Below are positions 54,556 to 64,000 of a stretch of DNA of 64,000 nt, piece by piece. Under the pieces are notes generated by a model that was not told where the DNA came from, searched no databases, and saw nothing but the letters and a program-made list of their open reading frames with translations. Source of the stretch: Puccinia triticina (taxonomy: Eukaryota > Basidiomycota > Pucciniomycetes > Pucciniales > Pucciniaceae); the NCBI RefSeq assembly GCF_026914185.1, contig NC_070566.1, positions 6,262,001-6,326,000 of the forward strand, written 5' to 3'. The position numbers and the translations under genes are program-made. Numbering within the stretch: the first letter of the stretch is position 1; each line of letters begins with the position of its first letter.

Positions 54556-54705
54556 CAGTGATGCTTCCAGTGGTGACTAGGGGTAAAATTGGCCGGAGAA
54601 TCCATTTATGAGGTATATTTGGTGGTATCTTGAGGCCTAGGGTGAGTAAATATATGTATGAGGAAAAACTTTTGATTTTTCACTTTTCCGTCTACCACAC
54701 CGGCG
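54556..54705 (+). repeat. About 130-bp dispersed repeat, copy 1
   Basis: It shares gtgactaggg, agaatccattt, tttggtggtatct and gagtaaatatatgtatga plus aacttttgatttttcacttt with 57085-57217 in the same orientation, at roughly 85 percent identity by eye. Confidence 0.85.
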
Positions 54706-55648
54706 GGTGCCCGGAACAACGTACAAGGGGATCGGCGACTGTAGTGCATACAACTTGCGCTTCATCAAACGGGATGTCTGGGTAGATACGGGAGCAATAA
54801 TAATTGGCTGTTGCCACTGATCACCGCTGAGTTAACGCTTGTGCTAGACCTTAATGTAAGAAGTCAGATAGCGCCACCCTTCTGCCTTGTTCAGACAGCC
54901 TCAACTCACTTCAACAATTGCCCAGGCCATAGAGTTGTGGGGTGGTCTGCTGTTGGGCGGCTGCCATGGTCTTTTTGGACATAACTGAAAGATTGGGGCT
55001 GATTGGAGCAGCTGAGAGATTCATGTTGTTTGGAGTTTTGACTTTTTTGCAGTACTTTAGATTCAGCTGATGAGAGGAAGAAGCAGAAGCAGGTCAGCTT
55101 TTGTTTTTTTTTTTACATTATTTGGTGAGGGGTGAGGGGTGAGGGGTGAGGTGGTGAGGTGATGAGGTGGTGAGGTGGAGATGTCTGACTCTGAGCAAGC
55201 CACAGCCTCAGACTCGGAGGTGGAAGGGATTATTCTGGGGACTCGGAGCAGGCTTGAGCAGCCAAGTGAAAATTTTTGTTTGTGTCTCACAATATTTTCC
55301 GCGGCAGGGGTGGTCTGATGTGGTTGGTGAGGGCCAGGGAGGCCAGTGCCGGTCTTTTGCTTGCCATCAAGGTGGGCCAAAGACAGCAAGCCGTGGAAGC
55401 CACACAGAAAAAATGGAGTGTGTGGTTTTGATGCAAACAAAAAAGCGCTTTCCTGGACTCCACCGAGATTCAATCTACTTGCGTGGAGTCCTCTGACTTT
55501 TTCTCATGGGAGTGACAAGGAATCAAGACCCCTGTCCATCTCCAACAGCGTGCCCACAATCACGTGGGAAACGGTGGATCCCACGTCCGTTTCACAGATC
55601 AAGCCCGACCCGTTGGATCCACCCGAGGTTGCGGCAAGAAGTACCCCT
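54706..55648. other. Non-coding spacer with a GTGAGGGG minisatellite
   Basis: At 55123-55172 gtgaggg(gt) units repeat about six times. An antisense frame across them is low complexity. No supported gene. Confidence 0.45.
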
Positions 55649-56148
55649 GCCGTGTAGATGATGGGGCGGCATGGGAGACACTCTGAACCATATTTTTTTC
55701 CCATCAAAATTTTATTGATCATCAGTATTCATCACTATTCTGAGTATTCTGAGCTTTATCAATCCCAAAGATCCGTAAAAGACCTTTATAATCACGCACG
55801 TGGCGTACCAGATCTTGCCATTCACTCAGATACCACCTTTCGGCGCTTTTTGACAATCCTCCCTTCTCAGACCTTCCTTGTCTTTGGTCTTCTTCCCGAG
55901 TCCCAACCTTCTTTCTTCTTCCTTTATACCTCAATCACCGGTGCTTCCACCGGCATCCTCTCTCTCCCCTCTTCTCAACAAACAACCCCGCCAACGCGCG
56001 CTCAACGCCGTCGTAAATTGAACCCCCCCCCCCCTCATACCTCATCGCTCAGATCCCCATCCTCCTCTTTGACCAATCCCTGGAGGGCATCCAACAACTG
56101 CCGCCGCCTGGCACGGATGGAGTTCCACAGCGTGAAATTCAAAAGGGA

Positions 56149-56544
56149 ATGATAAAACGGATGGAGGATAATGATTTTTACAAGGACAAAAAGTACATCT
56201 CAACCATTTCCGATTCAATTCCCTTTGACCGATTAAAATTAAACATCAACTACTTCTGTTCCCCAGCCCGATTGACTCAATACTGGATGAACTTTGCTCA
56301 GCATGGCAATCTTCTGGCCAATGCATTCCAAAGACCTGTTATTCACCTTTCAAACCTGATCATCTCAACCTATCTTCCCTTGTTGCACGGCCCAACAACC
56401 AATCCACCAATACTGATTGTATACATCAAAGGTTGGTATCACTTTAATGCTTTTTGCTTTGAGGGAAGCATTTATCCAGCTCCAAAATTAGTTCGCATTG
56501 GTTTATATGGAAAAACGAGGATGCAAAGGAATGGGAGAATGTAA
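56149..56544 (+). pseudogene. C-terminal half of an OTU-like transposon gene
   Basis: The frame gives DKKYISTISDSIPFDRLKLN, YWMNFAQHGNLLANAFQRPV and PPILIVYIKGWYHFNAFCFE. The HF pair after a hydrophobic strand fits the catalytic His of OTU proteases in rust transposon proteins, followed by the usual PxP-L motif (IYPAPKLVRIG). An upstream protein-like stretch ending MEFHSVKFKRE (to about 56150) is in a different frame. It stops at 56542. It may belong with the Cys-motif fragment at 52212, about 3.8 kb upstream. Confidence 0.5.
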
Positions 56545-57084
56545 TCCAGTTAAATCGTGATGAATGGGACAGAAGATTTCCTCAAGATCCATCTAGTGTT
56601 CCACTGGTTTTGAATTTAGAATAAAGTGATTGATGAAGAACTGAATTAACTAAACAATGCTTCAATACTCCTTGGTTTAGTTTTTCTTGTTTTTTGTGTT
56701 GCTTTGAAATCTTCTTGGGAGAAAACCCATTTTGCCCCCAATAAAATAAAAATTGGATTTTAAATGATATATATACCTCTTTAAAGGGGACAAGTTTGAA
56801 TCCTGACAGCTATGAGGAGCTTCCATAGCTTGAATCAAGCTAAAACAAATTCACAGTCATCACTCAGGACTGGAGACCAGGGAGTTGATTTTCTATTTGA
56901 CATACATGAGAAAAGCTAGAGAAAATTATGAAAATTATCAGGCCATAAATTTCAACATGCAGCATCATGCTCTTAAATTTTTGTGGCTAATGGGGCACAG
57001 GAAGCGGTATTACAGCTCCCTGCTACATTAAAATATGATTTTTTCTTCTCAAAATTCTCTAGGCTCAAGGAGACCCCCGATTCC
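56545..57084. other. AT-rich non-coding
   Basis: No gene or recognisable repeat. Confidence 0.35.
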
Positions 57085-57217
57085 AATGGTGACTAGGGCT
57101 TTCAATTGGCCGTAGAATCCATTTCTGAGGTCCATTTGGTGGTATCTAGAGGCCTAGGTTGAGTAAATATATGTATGAAAAAAAACTTTTGATTTTTCAC
57201 TTTTCTGTCTACCACAA
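57085..57217 (+). repeat. About 130-bp dispersed repeat, copy 2
   Basis: Partner of 54556-54705; see that entry for shared blocks. Confidence 0.85.
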
Positions 57218-57332
57218 CGCAGGTCCATTTTTGGTGCTGAGGACCCCGTGCAGACGTCAGAATCCGGTCCTCAATGTCAAATCCATTTGGGAGTTGGAAT
57301 TTGGAAAGTAGGGAGTTGATTAATCAACACCC

Positions 57333-58377
57333 TGTTGAGTTGTCTGTTAGTCTGCTACCATGATGTATCACCACAGTATGGAGGGCTGTTGGATCGACCC
57401 ATGAGCACTACCAACCAACCACCCAGCTGGCAGTCACAAGCGTCTGTAGCCTAGTTGGTAAAGGCAGCACTCTAGTGTCAGCCTTAGAGTCAACACAGTT
57501 GACCTAAAACTGCCTTTTATCTCCATTTTATAACTAAATGTGCTCATATCTTTTGAACCTTAAGAAATAAGGTTGTTTTGACTTCAGATTCTGATTTCTC
57601 ATGCAATTTTGACCCTAGTGTTCACTGATCATATTACAATATCTCTACTCCTTCATAGAGTTTGTGGTTTGTGACACACATGCGCAGCAGCGCCGTGTAG
57701 TCGCGCCTGAGCGCTCCCAACCACATGTACATGTGTGATTATGTCATCCAACTTTGAAAATTTTCGAAGTCAGGATCCCTCATGCAGCTGGACGATCCAC
57801 AGACTTCAGTACACCAGAACCATACCCCAGAGACACCCAGGATCACTAACCAGAGGCCACTTCACTCCCAGTATCACCACAGGATATTGACAGTAAGTAC
57901 CCTCTTCTACTGACCTTGTTTATCTCAGAGGAAACTCTGTTGCTCTTGACTGCTCTCTCCCTGCTTCTGTTTCTCTCTTCTGCTCCAAAAGATCCACAGG
58001 TTATCTCTTGTTAAGACCTTTAAAACCAGAGCAGAGTAGTCAACCTACTTCTGAATCCCACCACCGTTTCCTTGGTGTGAGTGGAGACTGTTGCATCTCT
58101 AGCACAGTTGACAGCCTACTTTTCCAGGTAGAGCTTGGCCCATATTAAATCATAATTCAAACAGATCAAGTTTCTCTCTTCTCAGTTTCTCTCTTCTATT
58201 CCTCTTCTCTCCACTGCTTGTATTTCTTTATCCCAAGGAATTCAATCAGTGTCCCCCTTTTTCTTGTGTCCTGCTGTCACATAAGAGACTCAGGCTCACA
58301 TCTAGTATGTTTCTCAGCATAGCTGAGGTCGTGAGTTCGACTCTCACCAGACACATCTTCATTTTACAGTCTCTACA
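57333..58377 (+). repeat. Left LTR of the TRIM, split by a solo LTR
   Basis: 57333-57475 plus 58306-58377 equal the intact right LTR. The first 143 bp are identical to it; the remainder has two differences. Confidence 0.92.
57476..58300. mobile_element. 825-bp solo LTR inserted in the TRIM LTR
   Basis: It begins tgtcagccttagag, ends gactcaggctcaca (TG...CA with short inverted tips tgt-agcc/ggct-aca), and is flanked by the 5-bp duplication tctag (57471-57475, 58301-58305). It has no coding sequence. No other copy lies in the window, so the parent family is unknown. Confidence 0.8.
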
Positions 58378-58389
58378 GGTTATGAGCCC
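58378..58389 (+). promoter_or_regulatory. Primer-binding site of the TRIM
   Basis: ggttatgagccc directly after the left LTR is identical to the site of the copia element at 18318. Confidence 0.85.
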
Positions 58390-58584
58390 AGAGCTACCTG
58401 AGCGCTACTCGCTTACAATAGAGACTTGATGAATTTGTGAATGCTTACTTGTAAGACCACGCAAACCCCTATAAGCCTACATCTAGATCACGGGTTCAAT
58501 CCCTACGCTGATCATCTTTCCTGGGTCTCATTCCCACTCTCTCTTGGGGTCAATCCCCACTTCCCATCATGTAGCAAGGGGGGG

Positions 58585-58799
58585 TGTTGAGTTGTCTGTT
58601 AGTCTGCTACCATGATGTATCACCACAGTATGGAGGGCTGTTGGATCGACCCATGAGCACTACCAACCAACCACCCAGCTGGCAGTCACAAGCGTCTGTA
58701 GCCTAGTTGGTAAAGGCAGCACTCTAGTATGTGTCTCAGCATAGCTGAGGTCGTGAGTTTGACTCTCACCAGACACATCTTCATTTTACAGTCTCTACA
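58585..58799 (+). repeat. Right LTR of the TRIM
   Basis: Intact 215-bp LTR, preceded by the polypurine tract and followed by caccc. Confidence 0.93.
58692..58777 (+). ncRNA. tRNA-like sequence inside the TRIM LTR
   Basis: Acceptor arms gcgtctg/cagacac pair at six of seven positions. The D arm gcct/aggc encloses agttggtaa. A long variable arm tcagc-ata-gctga is as in class II tRNAs. The T arm gtgag/ctcac encloses tttgact (ttcgact in the left LTR, which is closer to a perfect B box). The anticodon stem is not well paired. TTTT follows at 58784, usable as a pol III terminator. Confidence 0.7.
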
Positions 58800-58843
58800 C
58801 ACCCAAAATAAATTAATCAAGTAAATCAAAACTTGGAGCTTAC

Positions 58844-61819
58844 TGAATCTAAGTACCGGAAGCGCGGAGATTGACTGGTGGCTAGGCTGATTATGCAATG
58901 AGGCGGCATTGATCACGTAGTTATTGGCGTCCAAATGCAACACCTCCCAGGACTTGACCAAAGTCTCCTGGCGTTCCATTATTGTCTTGCGACTTAAAGT
59001 TACTGGGCAGCCGGCGAGGTTGCAGTTGTACTGAACGTTGATTGTTGCTTGGATATCCTGTGTACAAGGTGGTCAGCAGCAGACTAATTTCACCAGGACA
59101 GAAGTCAAGTGGTCAGAAAAACCATGACATTGACCAGAACATGGCGCGTTGTCTGTGTTATCCGCCTCATTGCGTAAAACTCATCAACCTTGTGCAACCA
59201 AAATACCGTGAGCCGTGCAAAATATCTACACCTTTGAGGCCATTGGACCCGCCACAAAAAATCAACACACGCCACACGAGACTGTGAAGCTTCCGTTGAG
59301 CGTGGAGACACCTTTCAGTGGGCAGTCAGCATGTTAGAAATCTGGCCATGTTTCTCTAGTCATGTCAGGATCTACTGACCACCACAAAACTTTCTAAGGT
59401 GATAAAATCATGGTGTTTTATTTGCAACTGAGCCAGTTGGTCAATGTTGGCCGCTTCGTCTAATTCCGCAAACTTGGGTGGCAGGTCAACAAAGTTTTCC
59501 TCATGGAGTTTTACCCTAGTCTCTTCTCACATGCACTTGCAAGATTGGAAGTTGCCAGGAAATGACAGTGGTATTCTTGATTAGATATTTGCGGCGGGAG
59601 CCCAGCCAAGGTGAAGTAGAATGAGATATGCTTGTTAAACTGCTTGGATACATTCCCTGAAGTGTCATCTTGTTGATTTTTTGACCAAAGGGCCCAAAAA
59701 AGGGGCGGAGAAGCGGCAAGGATATTCTGGACAGTGAGAGGAGGATTTTTTCACTGGAATGGCTCAAGGGCAGAAAAAAGAAGGAGAGAACCAATGGGTT
59801 GATTGCTTTGGACTAGGCTATGGTTAAATAGACTATGTACATGGCATCAACTTGTGGTTTGAGAATAATAATGAATAAAATAATAATGAATTTGAAACTT
59901 CTCAACTCAGTGTAACATGTCAAAAGGTATATTGATATCCACATCAGAGATGCACGCAATCTAGAGGATAAGCAGTAAACAAGGAAAGCTAACAGTCTAA
60001 TCTGAGCAGGGATCAAAGTCTACAAGATCAGTAAGCAAGAAGCATGACTGTGAATAAAAGACAGACCACATAGAAAGGGGGCAACATAAGTGTTGGATAG
60101 CTTTGATCTGAAAACAAGCCCATAGAGGAGGATAAAGTAGGTGGAATGGAGGGAGAAGGGAAAGTGAAGGGGTTTTAGGGGTGAGTGGAAAGACAGAAAT
60201 CCAACACATCTGAATATAGGGAGATGGGGACATCACAGATCACACGTCCATTGGCAATTTTCCTCCACGGATTGGGGAATTTAATCACTGTATCCGCCTG
60301 GCTACCCGCAAACGTTTCTGGAAAAGGAAAATTTGATGGTGATCAAGCGGAAGCTGGGATTTTAACAGCGGGACTAGAACAATCACCATAAATCTTCCCT
60401 CCACATGCTTCAGAGAGGTGGTGCCCACTATCAATCATGATAATTGAATTGTAGGTACGTGCAAAAAGATGCGCTGGAATCTGTCTCAAACTGGTGTTGT
60501 TAAAGCCCAGGTTCCCAGGTATTGAGATTTTAAGGTGGTTTTTCACATTACGCGCATTAGATTCGTTGATTTGAATGCACTTTGTGTGTAAAGTTCCCTG
60601 GTAATTGAACAGAAAGATTGGGACAACCACCTCTAGAGACGTCAACTGTGCCGGCTCAAAAATGTAAAAATGCTTGCCCTTATTTTCAAACATTTGGGGG
60701 CGCTGGACAGGGGATAGGAGTCTGAGCCACTTGGATGATTGAGAAAATTTGTGGATGTTATTATCATCATCCAGCTTGGGATAAAAATCAATGTGATCAG
60801 TGACCTGGGGGTTTGATAACTCCTGAAAAAATGGTTGCATTCACTCAGTGTCACACTTACCAATCCTCTCCACCAACTACCCAAAACTCACCTCTGAAAT
60901 AATCTTTTTGGCGCTCAGCAAAAAATAGGATGTGTCAAACACAGAGACGCTGGCCTGCACTTTTGAACCCAAGAGGAGATTGATTCGGGAACTTGAAGCG
61001 CGCACAGTCAACCATGCGGGGAGTTTAATACCACTAACACGCAACACTGTGCATATCTTGTCGTACTTTGTCCTTGATATCATTGACCGGGTATGACCAA
61101 CAATCATAGAACCAATCAGTTCCTGAAATACCCAAGTCAGTTGTTTGTATTAGCCTAATAATGGATTAATGGAATGCAGGCAAAGCAACAACACACCCAC
61201 TGGTTCCGGAATGGGTACCAAGGGGGGCTGGCCACTGCGCGTATTAGTTGGCCGTGCTTGAGAGTGAGAGTGAGCAATCCCAGCGGGTGCCAAAGAGATA
61301 TTGTGAAGCTCGTTGTTCATCACCTCTTGCCAGTCGGCGTCGGGGTTTACAGGCGGTTGTGGATTGTCATTCTCCTCGAGCTTGTCGTCAATTGTACTGG
61401 CGTTGTTAGTGGTGGCCTCAATATCATTCCAAAATCGGCTATCAACGAGGTCGTCCTCATATTGCAATGGATCAGCTGTTGTGGGATCCTCTTGATCAAG
61501 TGTTGGTTCCGCAAGTGGCGGGGGCCCTTGAGACTGGGGACCAGCAGCTTGCGGGGGCCCTTGAGACTGGTTACCCTGAGCATCGGCCCTCTGGGCCATC
61601 CAAAGATCAACTTTAAGTCGGTGTACCGGAGTGTGTGTGTGACGCAGCCAACTGATGTTCCCCCTAGAAAGGGGGCAGGACTTACATAGGTACTTCATAC
61701 CATTGTATATGTAGTCTAGAATCAACAAACAAGGACAGTTGGTCAGTTCTGACATGATTAGAGTGATTCACTGATGCAACCTTACCATCTGTCTTGATGC
61801 GCTGGTTGCCGTCCTCCAT
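58844..61819 (-). pseudogene. Multi-exon rust-type repetitive gene (probable transposon protein)
   Basis: Exons: 61819-61786 (MEDGNQRIKTD), 61716-61202, 61122-60892, 60822-60387 and 60317 to about 60190. All are joined by GT-AG introns with matching phases and no stop codon through the first four. Exon 2 has a CxxC...HxH finger (YLCKSCPLSRGN, WLRHTHTPVH) and a Gln/Pro-rich acidic stretch. Exons 3-5 give GHTRSMISRTKYDK, GKHFYIFEPAQLTSLEVVVP and NPWRKIANGRVICDVPISLY, a pattern I remember from very repetitive rust proteins (NPWR...ITLYxDDTSGN). After YSD the frame is lost. A later exon (59057-58844) reads VQYNCNLAGCPVTLSRK. The piece in between is missing. The family may be a Plavaka/CACTA-like transposon; that is uncertain. 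The TRIM sits just past the last exon. Confidence 0.6.
59330..60180. other. Diverged middle part of the repetitive gene
   Basis: No readable exons. It lies between two parts of the same minus-strand gene and is probably deleted or decayed coding sequence. Confidence 0.35.
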
Positions 61820-62705
61820 GATACGATTGGGTTGGTTATGAATGCAGCCACGCTTTTGCGGGTGGGGTGGGCGTGGCTTGGATCAGATTGCTCCTCTGGG
61901 CTGGAACATGAAACATGGGGTCATTGTAACAGCCCCATGTATAATGTGACCGAGATGGCTTCACCATCAGTCATACTAACTCCTGGAGGGAGAAGCGATG
62001 ACGGCCGGCATGGCTGGATCCCAGTGAGCCATCCATTTAGCCCAGACTCTCCAGGGCCTGAGGGCAGCATGGTGGCCGCCAGGTGTTGCCTCCGGGCTGC
62101 CACAGGCACAGGCAGCCATGGTGTCTTGGGGGCTTGGCCCTAACTTAACACAAGTACCCCCTGGTGGGAGGCTCGCTGTGTAGCACTGGCTGGCGGCGAA
62201 GCCCTCCCGCAGGGAGGGACTTGTGTATTATCACAAAATTTAAGCGGGAGCAGAAAGTTGGTTTGGCTGGGAAGTTTTTAAATTTTTTATAGCTCCTCTA
62301 CCAACCTCTCCACAGGCCAGATCCACGTGTGTCCTGTGCTACATTTTTTTCCCTACAATTTGGCATCCTCAGATTCTCTCTATCGCCATCCGTTGGCTTT
62401 TTATAATTTTTCAAAAAAGAGCCATGTTGAAGTTTTCAAATTGGGGATCCACCACGGATTCACAAGCCTGATGCACTTTCAATCCTGTGGATCTATGTAT
62501 ACATAAGCCATCAACCGTGCAGATTGTCTTATCACCTGGTTTTACGTGAGACCATCACCACATCACCGCCGGATTTTTGCCATCCATTGCCATCAAAACT
62601 CGTCAAGACCAACAGCTATCCAACTCTATCCTACTTTGTAAAAACACTATGTTACCGGATACAAGGTGGCCAAGGCAACCTGTCATTCCAGAACATGCCT
62701 GACTG
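61820..62705. other. Divergent spacer between two TE genes
   Basis: No gene. 62145-62225 contains a decayed copy of the taagtccctcc inverted-repeat family (ggcgaagccctcccgcaggg). Confidence 0.4.
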
Positions 62706-63591
62706 ATGAGTATCTGCAAAGTGATCCAACAACATAACTTAACCCCAAAACAATTTCTTGCTTGGATTTCTCAAAAACCGTCATCCAGCTGTTGCCAATC
62801 GGCGTAGATTGTGGCAAAATGCTGGATTAAGCACAACTATGGAGCTCCTCAAGAATATGGCTGATAAACTTAAGAAGACGCCAGAAGGGAAGCAAGTATG
62901 GTCTTTGTATGTTCTACAGGAAGTAAGTAACATTCATATTCCATTATTACCCCTGCCACTTTGAGGTACATATTTGAACTAGCATCCACTCTTGTTTGCA
63001 GGCTATCCAGATTGTTGCGTCCCAGTCCCCCCCGCACAGCAATTATCCACAAGGAGGCTTCATGAGTAGTACAAAGATATCGGCGGAGTTCTTGGGTCAA
63101 GCTGCAAAGAAACATGATAATGCTCGTATTGCAGAAAGTATGCCATTCTTACATAGTCTTCTATCCACTGTCCTACAGTAGTTCATCGAAGACAACACCA
63201 CTGGAGGCGATGAGTCCAACAATTTTGGGTTGGGCGCAATGGATGAAGACCCTACAGAAGCTCGAGCGCTCAACCTTGCAGAAATTGGGTACCAAACATC
63301 CTTGAACTCAAATGAATGGAGGAACTTGCAAGCTGCTAATGTAGGTGCACTTTGGAAATGCCAGACTTAAAATTTACTGACAAACCTGTGTACAGATTGC
63401 GCAAATGGTTTGCAGTGTTGTGGCTTTTGTTCAAAATCGTCGTTGTAATGGCTTCCAGCTTTGAAACAGGATTCAATTTCTTGCTGGTGGTGTGACCGAG
63501 CAAGTTAATCAATACCTCCTGTACTACGGTTTGGCATGCGGACGGCGGACAGCAGTTACAGCTCTTGAGACACTCAGGGCCCAATTATAAA
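62706..63591 (+). pseudogene. DUF6589-like rust transposon gene relic
   Basis: Exon 1 (from ATG at 62706 to 62922) reads VIQQHNLTPKQFLAWIS, shifts frame near 62775, then NRRRLWQNAGLSTTMELLKN. The intron is 62923-63001. Exon 2 (63002-63340) reads SNYPQGGFMSSTKISAEFLG and has a TAG at 63179 where Gln fits. The intron is 63341-63395. Exon 3 (63396-63591) reads MVCSVVAFVQNRRCNGFQL, a TGA at 63468, then GGVTEQVNQYLLYYGLACGR and RTAVTALETL. From memory this is the N-terminal region of DUF6589-type proteins that are abundant in rusts and other basidiomycetes. The DUF itself is not present, the gene ending at TAA 63589. Confidence 0.6.
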
Positions 63592-64000
63592 CCAGTTTTG
63601 GAATAATTTTGGGATTGTTTTCAAATAAGTTTGAAATCAAAAAAAATTATCTTGGTGGTGCAGATACAGGGGCCAAAAATGTTTCCAACCTGTCTCAAAC
63701 CAAGTGTAAATTATAAACCCACCACCATGCTGGATGAATTTCTGGCGCAACTGAACGTGATCCTCACACTACCACAGGTTGCTCTGTCAGCAGTGGTCCG
63801 TCTTGCATGCGCCAAGACAATGGCAGCGACGACAGCAGCGTTCCCACAAACTTGGGGGGACAACCTGGGTCGGGACAACTGGCCGCCGATGTCTGCCGAC
63901 TCTCCCAAGTCAATAGATACCCGTGAATCAGCCTTGAAGGCTGCACCATGAAAAAAATGATGTTAATAGGTGTCAGGTGACATTCAGTAAGATATGCTTG
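63592..64000. other. Unassigned right edge
   Basis: The frame at 63631-63951 has no recognised domain. Nothing else is supported. Confidence 0.3.

Larger units (their letters stand above)
57333..58799 (+). mobile_element. TRIM-type miniature copia retrotransposon with tRNA-like LTRs
   Basis: Two LTRs of 215 bp, each beginning tgttgagttgtctgttagtc and ending cagtctctaca, enclose only 207 bp of internal DNA. The left LTR is interrupted by an 825-bp solo LTR. The LTRs differ at two positions. The 5-bp target duplication caccc flanks the whole element (57328-57332, 58800-58804). A half-tRNA-iMet primer-binding site (ggttatgagccc, 58378) and a G-rich polypurine tract (caagggggggg, 58575-58584) are in place. 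There is no coding capacity. Each LTR carries a tRNA-like cloverleaf with pol III A and B boxes. Confidence 0.92.

Noticed and set aside
55063..55473. 136-codon minus-strand frame
   Set aside because: Half of it is the GTGAGGGG minisatellite; the rest has no recognised motif.
57333..58799. Reading the two 145-bp identical blocks as a simple segmental duplication
   Set aside because: TG...CA ends, 5-bp target duplication, primer-binding site and polypurine tract in the correct places identify them as LTRs.

Overview
The window is eukaryotic and most likely from a rust fungus (Basidiomycota, Pucciniales). Genes carry many short GT-AG introns. The few host genes are a secreted Crh-type GH16, a membrane M28 peptidase and an intron-containing tRNA-His. 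Nearly everything else is transposable-element DNA of kinds I associate with rust genomes: copia, DIRS-like and hAT elements, OTU-domain and DUF6589-like relics, and many MITEs. The species assignment is inference; no rRNA or single-copy marker is present.

Layout. 0-3 kb: 3' part of a copia element whose pol frame is broken by three TGA codons. 3.6-5.9 kb: hAT transposase relic, minus strand. 6.2-7.0 kb: array of palindromic units. 7.3-11.1 kb: an unrecognised spliced minus-strand gene split by a 758-bp foldback element and a 247-bp MITE. 11.3-13.8 kb: a possible plus-strand frame split by a 1.7-kb hAT-type and a 470-bp Tc1-type element. 14.5-17.6 kb: M28 peptidase, tRNA-His and a possible small spliced gene. 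18.0-24.3 kb: copia element with LTRs, primer-binding site and target duplication, nested in a small MITE. 24.8-26.6 kb: hAT transposase 3' end split by a 1.1-kb MITE. 28-31 kb: palindrome arrays, an LTR-like block and a foldback. 37.4-43.5 kb: DIRS-like tyrosine-recombinase retrotransposon nested in a Harbinger-like MITE. 45.6-46.7 kb: intact GH16 gene. 49-56 kb: second copy of the 247-bp MITE, hairpin-rich DNA and OTU-gene relics. 57.3-58.8 kb: a miniature LTR retrotransposon (TRIM) whose LTR contains a tRNA-like sequence, itself hit by a solo LTR. 58.8-61.8 kb: a multi-exon rust-type repetitive gene. 62.7-63.6 kb: DUF6589-like relic.

Two themes link the parts. First, insertions are stacked (solo LTR in TRIM beside a repeat gene; copia in MITE; DIRS in MITE; MITEs in reading frames). 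Most have exact target duplications, so the order of events can be read, and removing an insertion plus one duplication copy often restores a continuous frame. Second, most in-frame stops in the relics look like C-to-T changes, often at TCGA, as expected from cytosine deamination or a RIP-like process. Coordinates, frames and splice sites were worked out by eye. Family names come from visible motifs and memory, not database searches.
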